A stretch of 22,458 bases of DNA. Origin: an uncultured Limosilactobacillus sp. Its GTDB lineage: Bacteria; Bacillota; Bacilli; Lactobacillales; Lactobacillaceae. This document shows, piece by piece, positions 6,411-14,254 of this stretch. The stretch is from the NCBI RefSeq assembly GCF_934202705.1, contig NZ_CAKPYE010000016.1:1-22458 (forward strand), written 5' to 3'. A program made the position numbers and the translations under genes. The notes below the pieces were generated by a model. The model saw nothing but the letters and a program-made list of their open reading frames with translations, was not told the DNA's origin and searched no databases. Within the stretch, counting starts at the first letter, position 1; the number at the start of each line of letters is the position of its first letter.

Positions 6411-8621
6411 ATGTTATGCCAAAACTGTCATAAAAATCCTGCCACCATTCACCTTCAAATGATGGTCAATGGTCAAAAGATGCAGGTGGACCTCTGTCAA
6501 AAATGCTATGAACAATTTAACAATCAACAATTAAATATGATGAATGGAGGAAATGGTATGAATAACGGCGGATTTGCCTTTGGCAATATGGATGACTTTA
6601 TGAAAGCCCTCAATAACATGCAGAGCCAAGCAGCAGCCGGGGCGGCCCAAAACCAGCGCCAAGGTGGTAATGGTCGTGGTGGCAAAGGCGGGATGCTGGC
6701 TCAATTTGGGATCAACATGACTGATCTGGCCCGGCAAGGCAAAATTGACCCGGTGATTGGTCGTGATAATGAAATCAAACGGGTCGTGGAAATTCTGAAC
6801 CGGCGGACAAAGAATAACCCGGTGTTAATCGGTGAAGCTGGGGTTGGTAAGACCGCAGTGGTTGAAGGCTTGGCAACTGCCATCGTTTCCGGTGACGTTC
6901 CAGAAAAGCTGCAGAACAAGGAAATCATTCGGCTTGATGTGGTTTCCTTAGTTCAAGGAACAGGGATTCGGGGTCAATTTGAACAACGGATGCAACAACT
7001 GATTAAAGAAGTTTCCAAGAACCCCAACATCATTCTCTTCATTGATGAAATTCACGAAATCATGGGCGCTGGCAATGCTGAAGGCGGCATGGATGCCGGC
7101 AACGTTTTGAAGCCGGCATTAGCCCGTGGTGACTTCCAATTAATTGGAGCCACGACGTTAAACGAATACCGTAAGATCGAAAAAGATGGCGCCATGGCGC
7201 GGCGGTTCCAGCCGGTTCAAGTGGAAGAACCTTCCGTTGATGAAACCATCCAAATCTTAAACGGCATTAAGACCCGCTACCAAGATTATCACCATGTGAA
7301 GTACACTGATGATGCGATCGTCGCCGCTGCCAAGTTATCTGATCGGTACATTCAAGATCGCTTCCTTCCGGATAAGGCCATCGATCTGTTAGATGAAGCT
7401 GGTTCAAGAAAGAATTTGACGCTGAAGAACGTCGACCCGGCCGCCATTGAAAATGAAATTCACACGGCCGAAGCACACAAGCAACAAGCGGTTGATAATC
7501 AAGACTACGAAAAAGCCGCCTTCTACCGTGACCAAGTCACCCGGCTGACGAAAGCCAAAAAGGCTGCGGAAGAAAACAAGGTTGAAGACGAAGCCACGGT
7601 GACCGTTAAGGATATGCAAGACATCGTGGAAGAAAAGACCAACATCCCAGTTGGCGACTTGCAAAAGCAAGAAGAAACTCAACTGAAGGATCTTGACAAG
7701 AAGCTGGATGAACACGTTATCGGCCAAACGGAAGCCGTAGATAAAATCGCGCGTGCTATCCGGCGGAACCGGATTGGGTTGAACAAATCAGGCCGACCGA
7801 TTGGTTCCTTCCTCTTTGTTGGGCCAACTGGAGTTGGAAAGACCGAAACAGCTAAGCAATTAGCTCAGCAACTCTTCGGCTCGAAAGACGCGATGATTCG
7901 ATTTGATATGTCAGAATACATGGACAAAATGTCGACTTCCAAGCTGATTGGTTCTGCGCCTGGCTACGTTGGTTACGAAGAAGCCGGTCAGCTGACCGAA
8001 CAAGTTCGGCGACACCCTTACAGCTTGATCCTCTTAGATGAAGTGGAAAAGGCGCACCCCGATGTCATGCACATGTTCTTACAAATTCTAGATGATGGTC
8101 GCCTAACTGATTCACAAGGCCGAACCGTTTCCTTCAAGGATACGATCATCATTATGACTTCAAATGCTGGATCAGGAGATGCGGTTTCCAGTGTTGGCTT
8201 TGGCGCGGAAGCCTCTGGTAATACGACATCGGTTCTCGATAAGTTAACCAACTACTTCAAGCCGGAATTCTTAAACCGGTTTGATGATATCGTGGAATTC
8301 AATGCCCTCACCAAGGACGACTTAATGAAGATTGTGAACTTGATGATTAGCGATGTTAACAAGATGCTTGCCGACCGCAACCTTCACATTGACGTGCCAG
8401 AAGCCGTTGATGAAAAGCTAGTGGAACTCGGTTACAACCCGAAGATGGGCGCACGACCACTGCGTCGAGTGATTCAAGAACAAATCGAAGACCGGATTGC
8501 CGACTTTGTGCTTGATAACAGCAGTGCCCACAACTTGGTTGCTAAAATGGATGGTGACCAGATTACGGTAGTTGCTAAAGCTGATGACCAACCCCAAGTA
8601 ACAGCTGAAAATAATAATTAA
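6411..8621 (+). CDS. clpE: ATP-dependent Clp protease ATP-binding subunit ClpE
   Basis: An HSP100 unfoldase of 736 aa that feeds substrates to ClpP. The N-terminal zinc finger typical of ClpE is present: Cys3-x2-Cys6 and Cys29-x2-Cys32. A Gly/Asn/Gln-rich linker follows. AAA module 1 has Walker A GEAGVGKT (141-148) and Walker B IILFIDEIHE. A UVR-like coiled segment (YEKAAFYRDQV) lies between the modules. AAA module 2 has GPTGVGKT (471-478) and LILLDEVEKAHP, followed by a ClpB-D2-small-type end (GYNPKMGARPLRRVIQ). The ATG has AAGGAGGT upstream. A CtsR box and a CIRCE-like site precede it, so heat-shock control is likely. The gene looks complete and monocistronic, ending at a hairpin. Confidence 0.97.
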   Translation: MLCQNCHKNPATIHLQMMVNGQKMQVDLCQKCYEQFNNQQLNMMNGGNGMNNGGFAFGNMDDFMKALNNMQSQAAAGAAQNQRQGGNGRGGKGGMLAQFGINMTDLARQGKIDPVIGRDNEIKRVVEILNRRTKNNPVLIGEAGVGKTAVVEGLATAIVSGDVPEKLQNKEIIRLDVVSLVQGTGIRGQFEQRMQQLIKEVSKNPNIILFIDEIHEIMGAGNAEGGMDAGNVLKPALARGDFQLIGATTLNEYRKIEKDGAMARRFQPVQVEEPSVDETIQILNGIKTRYQDYHHVKYTDDAIVAAAKLSDRYIQDRFLPDKAIDLLDEAGSRKNLTLKNVDPAAIENEIHTAEAHKQQAVDNQDYEKAAFYRDQVTRLTKAKKAAEENKVEDEATVTVKDMQDIVEEKTNIPVGDLQKQEETQLKDLDKKLDEHVIGQTEAVDKIARAIRRNRIGLNKSGRPIGSFLFVGPTGVGKTETAKQLAQQLFGSKDAMIRFDMSEYMDKMSTSKLIGSAPGYVGYEEAGQLTEQVRRHPYSLILLDEVEKAHPDVMHMFLQILDDGRLTDSQGRTVSFKDTIIIMTSNAGSGDAVSSVGFGAEASGNTTSVLDKLTNYFKPEFLNRFDDIVEFNALTKDDLMKIVNLMISDVNKMLADRNLHIDVPEAVDEKLVELGYNPKMGARPLRRVIQEQIEDRIADFVLDNSSAHNLVAKMDGDQITVVAKADDQPQVTAENNN

Positions 8622-8639
8622 TCAAACAATTGGACCATA

Positions 8640-8680
8640 AAAGGGCTAGTTTCCTCGAGCAAATAGAAAACTAGCCCTTT
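8640..8680. terminator. Bidirectional terminator between clpE and the ECF gene
   Basis: A perfect 13-bp inverted repeat, AAAGGGCTAGTTT (8640-8652) with AAACTAGCCCTTT (8668-8680). It is flanked by T-rich runs on both strands and overlaps the stop codon of the convergent gene. Confidence 0.88.
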
Positions 8681-9264
8681 CTTTGTAGATGTTTTAGTAA
8701 TGGCAATGCAATCAGCGGTGTCACTATCGCCGTAATGATAAGTTCAACGACCCCGTTGGTAGCCAGGATCACCGTCAATGCATTCAGCAAATTTCCTGGT
8801 TGGACATGATAGCCGGCGGCCACTGCTGGCGTGTTGGCAAATAGATAAATGCCCCCTAATACCAATAGAGAATTCGTTAACGATGCTAAAACTCCGGCGA
8901 CCACAGCAGCAGCTCGCGCATTTTTTCGTCGGTAAAGTTTAAATGCATACCCCGCTACAATTCCCACCATGATCCGAGGCAGCACCGCAATCACTGGATT
9001 CGTAAAAATCAACGGTGCGAGTGGACTACTTGGATAAACCAAGGCGCGTCCCCAGGTTAAAATCCCCCAAGCACTACCGATAATGGCCCCATCGAAGGGG
9101 CCAAACAGGATTGCAACTACCGCCACGGTAATGGGCAACGTAGTGATCGATAATGGACCAATTGGTAAATTACCAATCAATGGCAACAGATCTTGAATGA
9201 TAACTAAAACGATTAATAAGGTTCGGCGCGTCATCTGATGGATTTGTTGGCGTTGATGATTCAT
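8671..9264 (-). CDS. ECF transporter substrate-binding (S) component
   Basis: A membrane protein of 197 aa with five or six hydrophobic helices. The segment GNLPIGPLSITTLPITVAVV and the following LFGPFDGAIIGSAWG resemble the conserved region of energy-coupling-factor S-components (the PanT/FolT/RibU-type Pfam family). Such proteins bind a vitamin and share an EcfA-EcfA'-EcfT module encoded elsewhere. The substrate cannot be assigned. Two ATGs lie side by side (9267 and 9264); AAGGAG fits the second better. The 5' leader is only about 20 nt, too short for a riboswitch. It converges with clpE on a shared terminator. Confidence 0.82.
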   Translation of the reverse strand: MNHQRQQIHQMTRRTLLIVLVIIQDLLPLIGNLPIGPLSITTLPITVAVVAILFGPFDGAIIGSAWGILTWGRALVYPSSPLAPLIFTNPVIAVLPRIMVGIVAGYAFKLYRRKNARAAAVVAGVLASLTNSLLVLGGIYLFANTPAVAAGYHVQPGNLLNALTVILATNGVVELIITAIVTPLIALPLLKHLQRKG

Positions 9265-9292
9265 CATGCTCTCCTTAAAATTTGATGGAAAA

Positions 9293-9321
9293 ATTATAGC
9301 ATATTCCTATACTTATTTTAA
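9293..9321 (-). promoter_or_regulatory. Promoter of the ECF S-component gene
   Basis: On the minus strand, a perfect TATAAT (9293-9298) has TG one base upstream (extended -10). TTAAAA (9316-9321), 17 nt away, is a weak -35. Confidence 0.5.
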
Positions 9322-9401
9322 GAATGTTAAGATCACGCTCGCACTACATCTAAACGCGGTATACTAAAATTAATAAACAAAAAATAATGGAGTTGACACT
9401 C

Positions 9402-10130
9402 ATGAAACCTTTAAAAACTGGTCGCCCAATTTGGGTTTATTACCAAGATATTGATTCGGGAGCAAACGTCGCCATTCCCCAGCTAGTGCGGGGATATGAA
9501 AATGATGGTTACACCATTGTCAAAAAAACGATCCCCCAATATAAGCTCATTAAAACTGCCGGTAAAACGACTGGTTACTTTGACGGTAGCCAGGAAAATG
9601 TGCATTTCTATTACCGCAAAAAGAGTTGGGGCGAAATCGAAGATATTGATATGTATCTGTACTTACAACAAACGACTCCACAATACGATCAAGTGGATGG
9701 GATGCAAGTTGATCAACCGCTGCCGGGCGATCTGTACGTTCGGTCGTTTAAACGGGTGGCGACCACCAACGGCGAGTTTTGGTATGAAATCAACGCGGAT
9801 CGATGGATCAAATTTGATGTTAATAACATGCAAATCATTCACCACGATCCCTTTGCTAAAGAACCGCCCGTTAAAGATGGACCCGTAGCTGACCTGCGAG
9901 TGCTACCGCTCAATAAAGTTCCAGCGACCGTTGATTATCTCAAAGGCGGCCACTTGTATACCTATGATTACCCCTATGGTCAATCTACTGGAACCGTTGC
10001 TAACGGGCAAGATCTCGTGCTGATTGGCCGTCTGGAAGACGAAAATGGGGTTACCTGGTATCAAGATGAAAAACGTGGCTTCATCAACGGAGCCTATGTG
10101 CACTTAGTACAATCAGATGAGGATGAATAA
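9402..10130 (+). CDS. MucBP-domain protein with SH3-like segments, no signal peptide
   Basis: A 242-aa protein. Residues about 5-75 look like a MucBP (mucin-binding) domain: VYYQDIDSG, then GYTIVKKTIPQYKLIKTAG, then VHFYYRKK. The middle (about 95-160) and the C-terminal part (about 175-238, ending GFINGAYVHL) look like SH3-type beta domains. There is no signal peptide, membrane anchor or sorting signal, which is odd for MucBP. The second ATG (9402-9404) is chosen because GGAG lies 9 nt upstream; the first ATG (9387) overlaps that site. proC starts one base after its stop, so the two are co-transcribed. A -10-like TATACT is at 9360-9365 without a good -35. The function is unknown. Confidence 0.75.
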   Translation: MKPLKTGRPIWVYYQDIDSGANVAIPQLVRGYENDGYTIVKKTIPQYKLIKTAGKTTGYFDGSQENVHFYYRKKSWGEIEDIDMYLYLQQTTPQYDQVDGMQVDQPLPGDLYVRSFKRVATTNGEFWYEINADRWIKFDVNNMQIIHHDPFAKEPPVKDGPVADLRVLPLNKVPATVDYLKGGHLYTYDYPYGQSTGTVANGQDLVLIGRLEDENGVTWYQDEKRGFINGAYVHLVQSDEDE

Positions 10131-10131
10131 G

Positions 10132-10896
10132 ATGAAAATTGGTGTAATTGGTGCTGGTCAGATGGGTTCGGCCATGATTGATGGCTGGCAAAAAGCTGGT
10201 CAAACTGAGCTAGCGGTGATGAATCCGGAAAATCCCCGCGTCACGAAATTTTGTGAAGCACGGCAACTGCCCCTTTTCCATAAAGCTGCAGAAATGATTG
10301 ATTGGCACCCGACGGCTTTGGTGTTCACGACACCGGCCCCGTTAACCATTCAAATCGTGAAAAGTTTTGCAAAGATCGCTAAGGAAGTGGTAATGGTCTC
10401 CGCAGCTGCCGGGATTTCGTTGGCGGACTTGGAAACTGCCTTGCCCCACCATAGATGGTTGCGGATCATTCCAAACATCCCAGTGGCGGTCAACGCCGGC
10501 ACAATCGGCTTAACGGCTAGCCAAGATACTGAAAATGCCAATCAAGTGGTCACGGCCCTTCAACAATTAGGTAAAGTGATCTCGGTTCAGGAAGCGCAAT
10601 TAAACATTGTTGGCACGATTGGCGGCTGTGGTCCGGCGTTTATTGACTTCATCATGGATGCTTTAGGTGACGCCGCGGTGAAGCACGGCCTTGACCGGAA
10701 AACCGCCTACCAACTAGCCGCCAGTATGGTAACCGGTTCAGGTAAATTAGCCCTTACCACGGGTCTCGATCCTGCTGAACTCCGTGATCAGGTGACTTCC
10801 CCTGGTGGCACCACCATCCGTGGTGTTCAAGCATTAGAAAAACATGGCGTCCGTTATGCCATGATGGATGCGGTTGATAAATCAAGTGCAAATTAA
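10132..10896 (+). CDS. proC: Pyrroline-5-carboxylate reductase
   Basis: A cytosolic enzyme of 254 aa catalysing the NAD(P)H-dependent reduction of pyrroline-5-carboxylate to proline, the last step of proline synthesis. The N-terminal Rossmann motif GVIGAGQMGSAM, the mid-protein RIIPNIPVAVNAGT and the C-terminal signature TSPGGTTIRGVQALEKHGVR are all present. The start at ATG 10132-10134 follows GAGGA by 8 nt and places the dinucleotide motif at residues 3-14; upstream in-frame codons lie inside the previous gene. It ends at a bidirectional hairpin. No proA or proB is nearby. Confidence 0.95.
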   Translation: MKIGVIGAGQMGSAMIDGWQKAGQTELAVMNPENPRVTKFCEARQLPLFHKAAEMIDWHPTALVFTTPAPLTIQIVKSFAKIAKEVVMVSAAAGISLADLETALPHHRWLRIIPNIPVAVNAGTIGLTASQDTENANQVVTALQQLGKVISVQEAQLNIVGTIGGCGPAFIDFIMDALGDAAVKHGLDRKTAYQLAASMVTGSGKLALTTGLDPAELRDQVTSPGGTTIRGVQALEKHGVRYAMMDAVDKSSAN

Positions 10897-10936
10897 AAAG
10901 GATCTCTTCGGTTTTTATTCCGAAGGGATTCTTTTC
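10895..10936. terminator. Bidirectional terminator, proC / surface protein
   Basis: A hairpin with arms AAAAGGATCTCTTCGG and CCGAAGGGATTCTTTT around an 8-nt loop; pairing is complete if two G-U pairs are allowed. T-runs follow on both strands. It overlaps the proC stop and lies 20 bp past the stop of the leftward surface gene. Confidence 0.85.
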
Positions 10937-10956
10937 GTATCTACCCAGTAAATTGA

Positions 10957-11727
10957 TTACTCCCGACCAGCATTATTTGCTCCCGCTTGCTGAGCAGGCG
11001 TAGGGCTTGGCTGGTTAGCTGGTGGAGTTGGTCGGTTGGTTGAATAGCTATTAGTCCGACCAGCGTAAGACCGACCACCTGAATATGATCGGTTTGCCAC
11101 AGAATTAGAATTTTGATTTACGGTATTATTAACAGGACGACTACTATTTGAAGAACTAACACTACTGCTACTAGACGAACTGCTTACGCTTGAATTAGCT
11201 GACAGTTTGATAACATGATCTTTAACCACCAATTTCTTAGTAACTTTATGACTACCACGTTCAGCAATAATGTCATACGTGCCAGCTTCATCAAAAGTAT
11301 AATGAAATTTAACTTGGCTCTTCCCTTCTTTAGCAGCAAACTTTTTATACACTGTCTTACTATAGTGACCAACAATTTTTAGACGAGTATTAGGTGACAC
11401 CTCAAACGTTACACGTCGCTGACCTTCCTTATTTAAAGCCACTTGATCTTTAAATTTAAGTTCAACTTGGTCAGAATGATTATCTTTAGTTACTTTAGTA
11501 ACTTTTTTCAATTTATGAGTAGCTGCCTGACTATCTTTAAATGATAGGTAACCACCGCCGCCAAAACCGACTAAAATAATAATAACTAATAGCCAGTTAA
11601 GAAAAATTCGACCACGTCCCACTACTGCACGCCCTTGCTTAAGACGATGGATCTGAATGAAAAATTGCAGAAGTAGTAGGATTGTTGCTACTACGCCACT
11701 TAACTGAAGAATTTTTTGTAAATTCAT
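10957..11727 (-). CDS. Two-TM surface protein with Ser-rich and Asn/Pro-rich tail
   Basis: A 256-aa membrane-anchored protein of no family I recognise. Two hydrophobic segments (about 8-26 and 41-62) flank a short basic loop. They are followed by a probably external region (about 80-175) rich in alternating beta-strand patterns (RRVTFEVSP, GTYDIIAERGSHKVTKKLVV). Then come a serine run (about 178-197) and a low-complexity Asn/Ser/Gly/Tyr/Pro tail. Serine-rich stalks of this type are common in lactobacillar surface proteins and are often glycosylated (family knowledge). The ribosome site upstream of the ATG is weak (AAAGA). A 12-bp inverted repeat brackets its leader. Monocistronic. Confidence 0.7.
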   Translation of the reverse strand: MNLQKILQLSGVVATILLLLQFFIQIHRLKQGRAVVGRGRIFLNWLLVIIILVGFGGGGYLSFKDSQAATHKLKKVTKVTKDNHSDQVELKFKDQVALNKEGQRRVTFEVSPNTRLKIVGHYSKTVYKKFAAKEGKSQVKFHYTFDEAGTYDIIAERGSHKVTKKLVVKDHVIKLSANSSVSSSSSSSSVSSSNSSRPVNNTVNQNSNSVANRSYSGGRSYAGRTNSYSTNRPTPPANQPSPTPAQQAGANNAGRE

Positions 11728-11740
11728 GTTGTAATCTTTT

Positions 11741-11814
11741 TAATTGACTAATAATGATCAAAGTTGGTTGTACACGCAATTTTATCATTTTAATATCCCT
11801 GAATTAGTCAATTA
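11741..11814. repeat. Spaced perfect 12-bp inverted repeat upstream of the surface gene
   Basis: TAATTGACTAAT (11741-11752) and its exact complement ATTAGTCAATTA (11803-11814) are 50 bp apart, in the leader of the leftward surface gene. One arm contains TTGACT, which could serve as a -35. It may be a paired operator or a long-range leader hairpin. Confidence 0.55.
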
Positions 11815-11926
11815 CTCCTCCCATATTCATAAAACTTTTCAATAGTATTTTAGCATATCTAATAGCTCTTCTATATTGTCCTTTTAGACCATGATTTGGA
11901 TATAAAAACAATTCATTTACTATTTC
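11804..11926 (-). pseudogene. 3' remnant of a lost gene fused behind rfbB
   Basis: In a frame different from rfbB, about 40 codons read like the genuine C-terminus of a protein: ELFLYPNHGLKGQYRRAI, then RYAKILLKSFMNMGGVID and stop. The basic, amphipathic end resembles the C-termini of some family-2 glycosyltransferases, but that is a weak impression. Upstream of about 11926 the same frame runs through rfbB as non-coding shadow, so the front of this gene is missing. The left limit is the stop codon; the right limit is approximate. Confidence 0.4.
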
Positions 11927-12953
11927 TGGCATATTTAGCTTCCACAGCAGCCTTTTCATCTTTCCACCAATCTTGATGTTCGGTATACCAGTCAATCGTA
12001 TATTGCAAACCAGCCCGGAAATCCGTGAATTCTGGTTGCCAACCTAACTCTGTTCGGAGCTTGGTAGCGTCAATGGCGTAACGCAGGTCATGCCCTGGAC
12101 GATCCTTAACATGGTCATAGGCATCCTTGGGTTGACCCATTAATTCAAGAATCATTTCCAGAACTTCCTTGTTGTTCTTTTCACCATTGGCGCCGATCAA
12201 ATAAGTTTCACCAATTTTACCCTTAGTTAAAATATCCCAAACGGCCCGCGAATGATCGTTGGTATGAATCCAGTCACGAACATTCTTTCCAGAACCATAT
12301 AACTTTGGCCGAATTTCACTCAGAATATTCGTAATCTGTCGCGGGATGAACTTTTCAATGTGTTGGTATGGTCCATAGTTGTTCGAGCAGTTAGAAATTG
12401 TTGCCCGCAATCCAAATGACCGCACCCATGCACGAACTAATAAGTCGGAACTAGCTTTCGATGATGAATAAGGACTGGATGGTCGATACGGTGAATCCGG
12501 TGTAAACTTCTCACCCTTACCTTCACCATGTTCTGGCAAGTCTTCCCGTAGTGGAAGATCACCGTAAACTTCATCAGTAGAAATATGATGATATCGCACA
12601 TCATACTTCCGACAAGCGTTAATTAATTCAAAAGTCCCTTCAATGTTGGTTTTAATAAATAGGGTTGGATCAATCAACGAGTTATCATTATGGCTTTCCG
12701 CAGCGTAATGAATTACAGCATCCGTCTTGCTCACCAGCTTATCAACTAAATTCCGATCACAGATGTCACCAACTACTAATTCAACTTTATCCTTTGGTAG
12801 TCCAGCTAAATTAGCCGGATTACCAGCATAAGTTAGCTTATCGAGAACCGTAATGTGTTCCACTTCAGGATGGTATTTAACAACGTAATGGATGAAGTTG
12901 GAACCAATAAAACCAGCCCCACCTGTGACAATAATATTTTTAAATTTCTTCAT
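11913..12953 (-). CDS. rfbB: dTDP-glucose 4,6-dehydratase
   Basis: A cytosolic short-chain dehydrogenase of 346 aa converting dTDP-glucose to dTDP-4-keto-6-deoxyglucose, the second step of dTDP-rhamnose synthesis. The NAD site TGGAGFIGSN is at residues 10-18. The catalytic residues are Thr126-Asp127-Glu128 in STDEVYGD, and Tyr162 with Lys166 in YSSSK. The ATG at 12951-12953 has GAGGAG upstream. The genes for the other three steps (rfbA, rfbC, rfbD) are absent on both sides, so this copy is an orphan in the window. The last residues after EAKYA (RNSK) seem to come from foreign sequence, suggesting a recombination joint at the 3' end. The catalytic part looks intact. Confidence 0.93.
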   Translation of the reverse strand: MKKFKNIIVTGGAGFIGSNFIHYVVKYHPEVEHITVLDKLTYAGNPANLAGLPKDKVELVVGDICDRNLVDKLVSKTDAVIHYAAESHNDNSLIDPTLFIKTNIEGTFELINACRKYDVRYHHISTDEVYGDLPLREDLPEHGEGKGEKFTPDSPYRPSSPYSSSKASSDLLVRAWVRSFGLRATISNCSNNYGPYQHIEKFIPRQITNILSEIRPKLYGSGKNVRDWIHTNDHSRAVWDILTKGKIGETYLIGANGEKNNKEVLEMILELMGQPKDAYDHVKDRPGHDLRYAIDATKLRTELGWQPEFTDFRAGLQYTIDWYTEHQDWWKDEKAAVEAKYARNSK

Positions 12954-13039
12954 GACTTTACTCCTCATGAATACATTAATAACTTATTTATTTTATTTAA
13001 GCTTTCAATAAAGTGACTTTTAAATATTTTTTGTTATTA

Positions 13040-13069
13040 TTAACAATTAAAACTATTTAGTCTTATAAT
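13040..13069 (+). promoter_or_regulatory. Promoter of the decayed rightward gene
   Basis: TTAACA (13040-13045), 18 nt, then a perfect TATAAT (13064-13069), about 43 bp upstream of the ATG of the pseudogene at 13112. Confidence 0.45.
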
Positions 13070-13111
13070 TATATTGATGTTTAGACAACGAGATTAGACG
13101 GAGATACGAAA

Positions 13112-13769
13112 ATGGTTAATACTGTTATTGCTATTTTTTCTTTAATTATTTCTATTTCGTTTTTTTCCATACATGGCACCGTGACATTAAAGAAAGAGAT
13201 CCTGAGCTAACATTTTACCTAACGCAAAGATCTGATGATAATGGAAAACCAGATGGTTATAGAATAATAGCCGAGATAATTCTATTATTTTACGAAATAT
13301 GGAATTTTATGGTGACACATTTAATGAGACTTGTTTTAATTTACCATATGCAAGAAACTGTAATTTTAGATCTGATACCGTTCTATCTCCTCATTCTAGT
13401 ACTATTTTATGTGAATTCACACGAGATCTTAGGCAGTATATTAAGCAAATTAATGAGTTTTCTTGAAAAATACATGATATTACCACTGTTAATAATCCTC
13501 TTGAATATAAAATAACACTGAAAACATTAGGTTCTAATAATAATCACCATCTAGAAATCGAACAAAGGATCACTACATCTAAATTAAGGATTCTAGCTTT
13601 CCATTGGGTGAATTGGGGAATTTAAAGAATTTACTATCCTTAGCAAATTAAACGACTTATTTGGAATAAAATAAATTTAATAGTTATACCAGTGACAATA
13701 CTGGCCTTAATATTTTGGGAAATTATAAAAAATATCATTAATTTTAATGTTTGGGTCTTCAATTTCTAG
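13112..13769 (+). pseudogene. Decayed gene for a membrane-tethered protein
   Basis: An ATG with GGAG 8 nt upstream opens a hydrophobic N-terminus (MVNTVIAIFSLIISIS). After about 60 bp the coding signal jumps frame (RDIKERDPELTFYLTQRSDD), then again near 13266 to a long stretch (NMEFYGDTFNETCFNLPYAR ... FTRDLRQYIKQINEF). That stretch crosses an in-frame TGA at 13464-13466 and continues to about 13625. Two more frame changes lead to a hydrophobic C-terminus (LIVIPVTILALIFWEIIKNI) ending at TAG 13767-13769. So about 215 codons carry one nonsense and roughly four frameshift lesions. I do not recognise the family. Promoter, ribosome site and a following hairpin show it was once a complete gene. 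Confidence 0.55.
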
Positions 13770-13837
13770 TAAAGAACGAATAGAATCATTAGTCAGGGTC
13801 ATATTGATTTTCTTTCTTTAATTATGGTGATTTATAG

Positions 13838-13917
13838 ATGGGATTAGGTCAATTATGACCTCTTTTTTATTATAAAAAGAGGAAAAAATCCCATTAAGAA
13901 ATTACCGAAGGTAATTT
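13838..13917. terminator. Clustered hairpins downstream of the decayed gene
   Basis: ATGGGATT (13838-13845) pairs with AATCCCAT (13887-13894). Inside are AGGTCA-ATTA-TGACCT (13846-13861), followed by a T-run, and CCTCTTTTT paired with AAAAAGAGG. A further perfect stem, AAATTACC-GAA-GGTAATTT, is at 13899-13917. The first inner hairpin plus T-run suits a rightward terminator. Confidence 0.5.
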
Positions 13918-13942
13918 ATCAACAGGATTTATTGTAGAGCCT
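13918..13942. repeat. Direct repeat copy 1 (IS-end-like)
   Basis: ATCAACAGGATTT, five variable bases, AGAGCCT. The same pattern recurs at 14031-14055. Read on the other strand it begins AGGCTCT, resembling the terminal repeat of an insertion sequence (possibly ISL3-like); no transposase is nearby. Confidence 0.5.
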
Positions 13943-13975
13943 CATTTACTTGCCAGAATTAACCTTCGAATGATG

Positions 13976-14018
13976 AAAACAAAAAGACAGTACCAAGTTT
14001 AAAAACTTAGTACTGTCT
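13976..14018 (-). terminator. Terminator of the FRG-domain gene
   Basis: A 16-bp inverted repeat with one mismatch (AGACAGTACCAAGTTT paired with AAACTTAGTACTGTCT, 13985-14018). On the minus strand it is followed by TTTTTGTTTT, so it should stop leftward transcripts, the nearest being the FRG gene. Confidence 0.75.
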
Positions 14019-14030
14019 GGATTAGCCTGC

Positions 14031-14055
14031 ATCAACAGGATTTGACACAGAGCCT
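14031..14055. repeat. Direct repeat copy 2 (IS-end-like)
   Basis: Second copy of ATCAACAGGATTT-N5-AGAGCCT, same orientation, 113 bp from the first. The span to 14254 holds nothing else I can recognise. Confidence 0.5.
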
Positions 14056-14254
14056 TTTTATATTATCAGTGTAATTAGTGTATTACTAACAATTATGAAT
14101 TTAGTTGTTTGAGTCTTATATTGATTAAATATCTAAAGGTAAAAGTGTTCTTGCACTATAGCCTTGTCTCTAGGTATTCTTGAAAAAATTTATTAATTGC
14201 ATTTAGAATAAACTCTTAATATTATAAATCAAATTTAGTATTTCATAAAATGGT

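Noticed and set aside
7404..7727. Leftward 107-codon ORF within clpE
   Set aside because: Antisense shadow of a long, well-conserved clpE frame.
9265..9300. Riboswitch upstream of the ECF S-component
   Set aside because: The promoter -10 lies only about 30 bp from the start codon, leaving no room for a structured leader.
13309..13515. Rightward 68-codon hydrophobic ORF
   Set aside because: It lies in a different frame from the coding text of the decayed gene at 13112-13769, has no ribosome site, and its hydrophobicity comes from AT-rich sequence.
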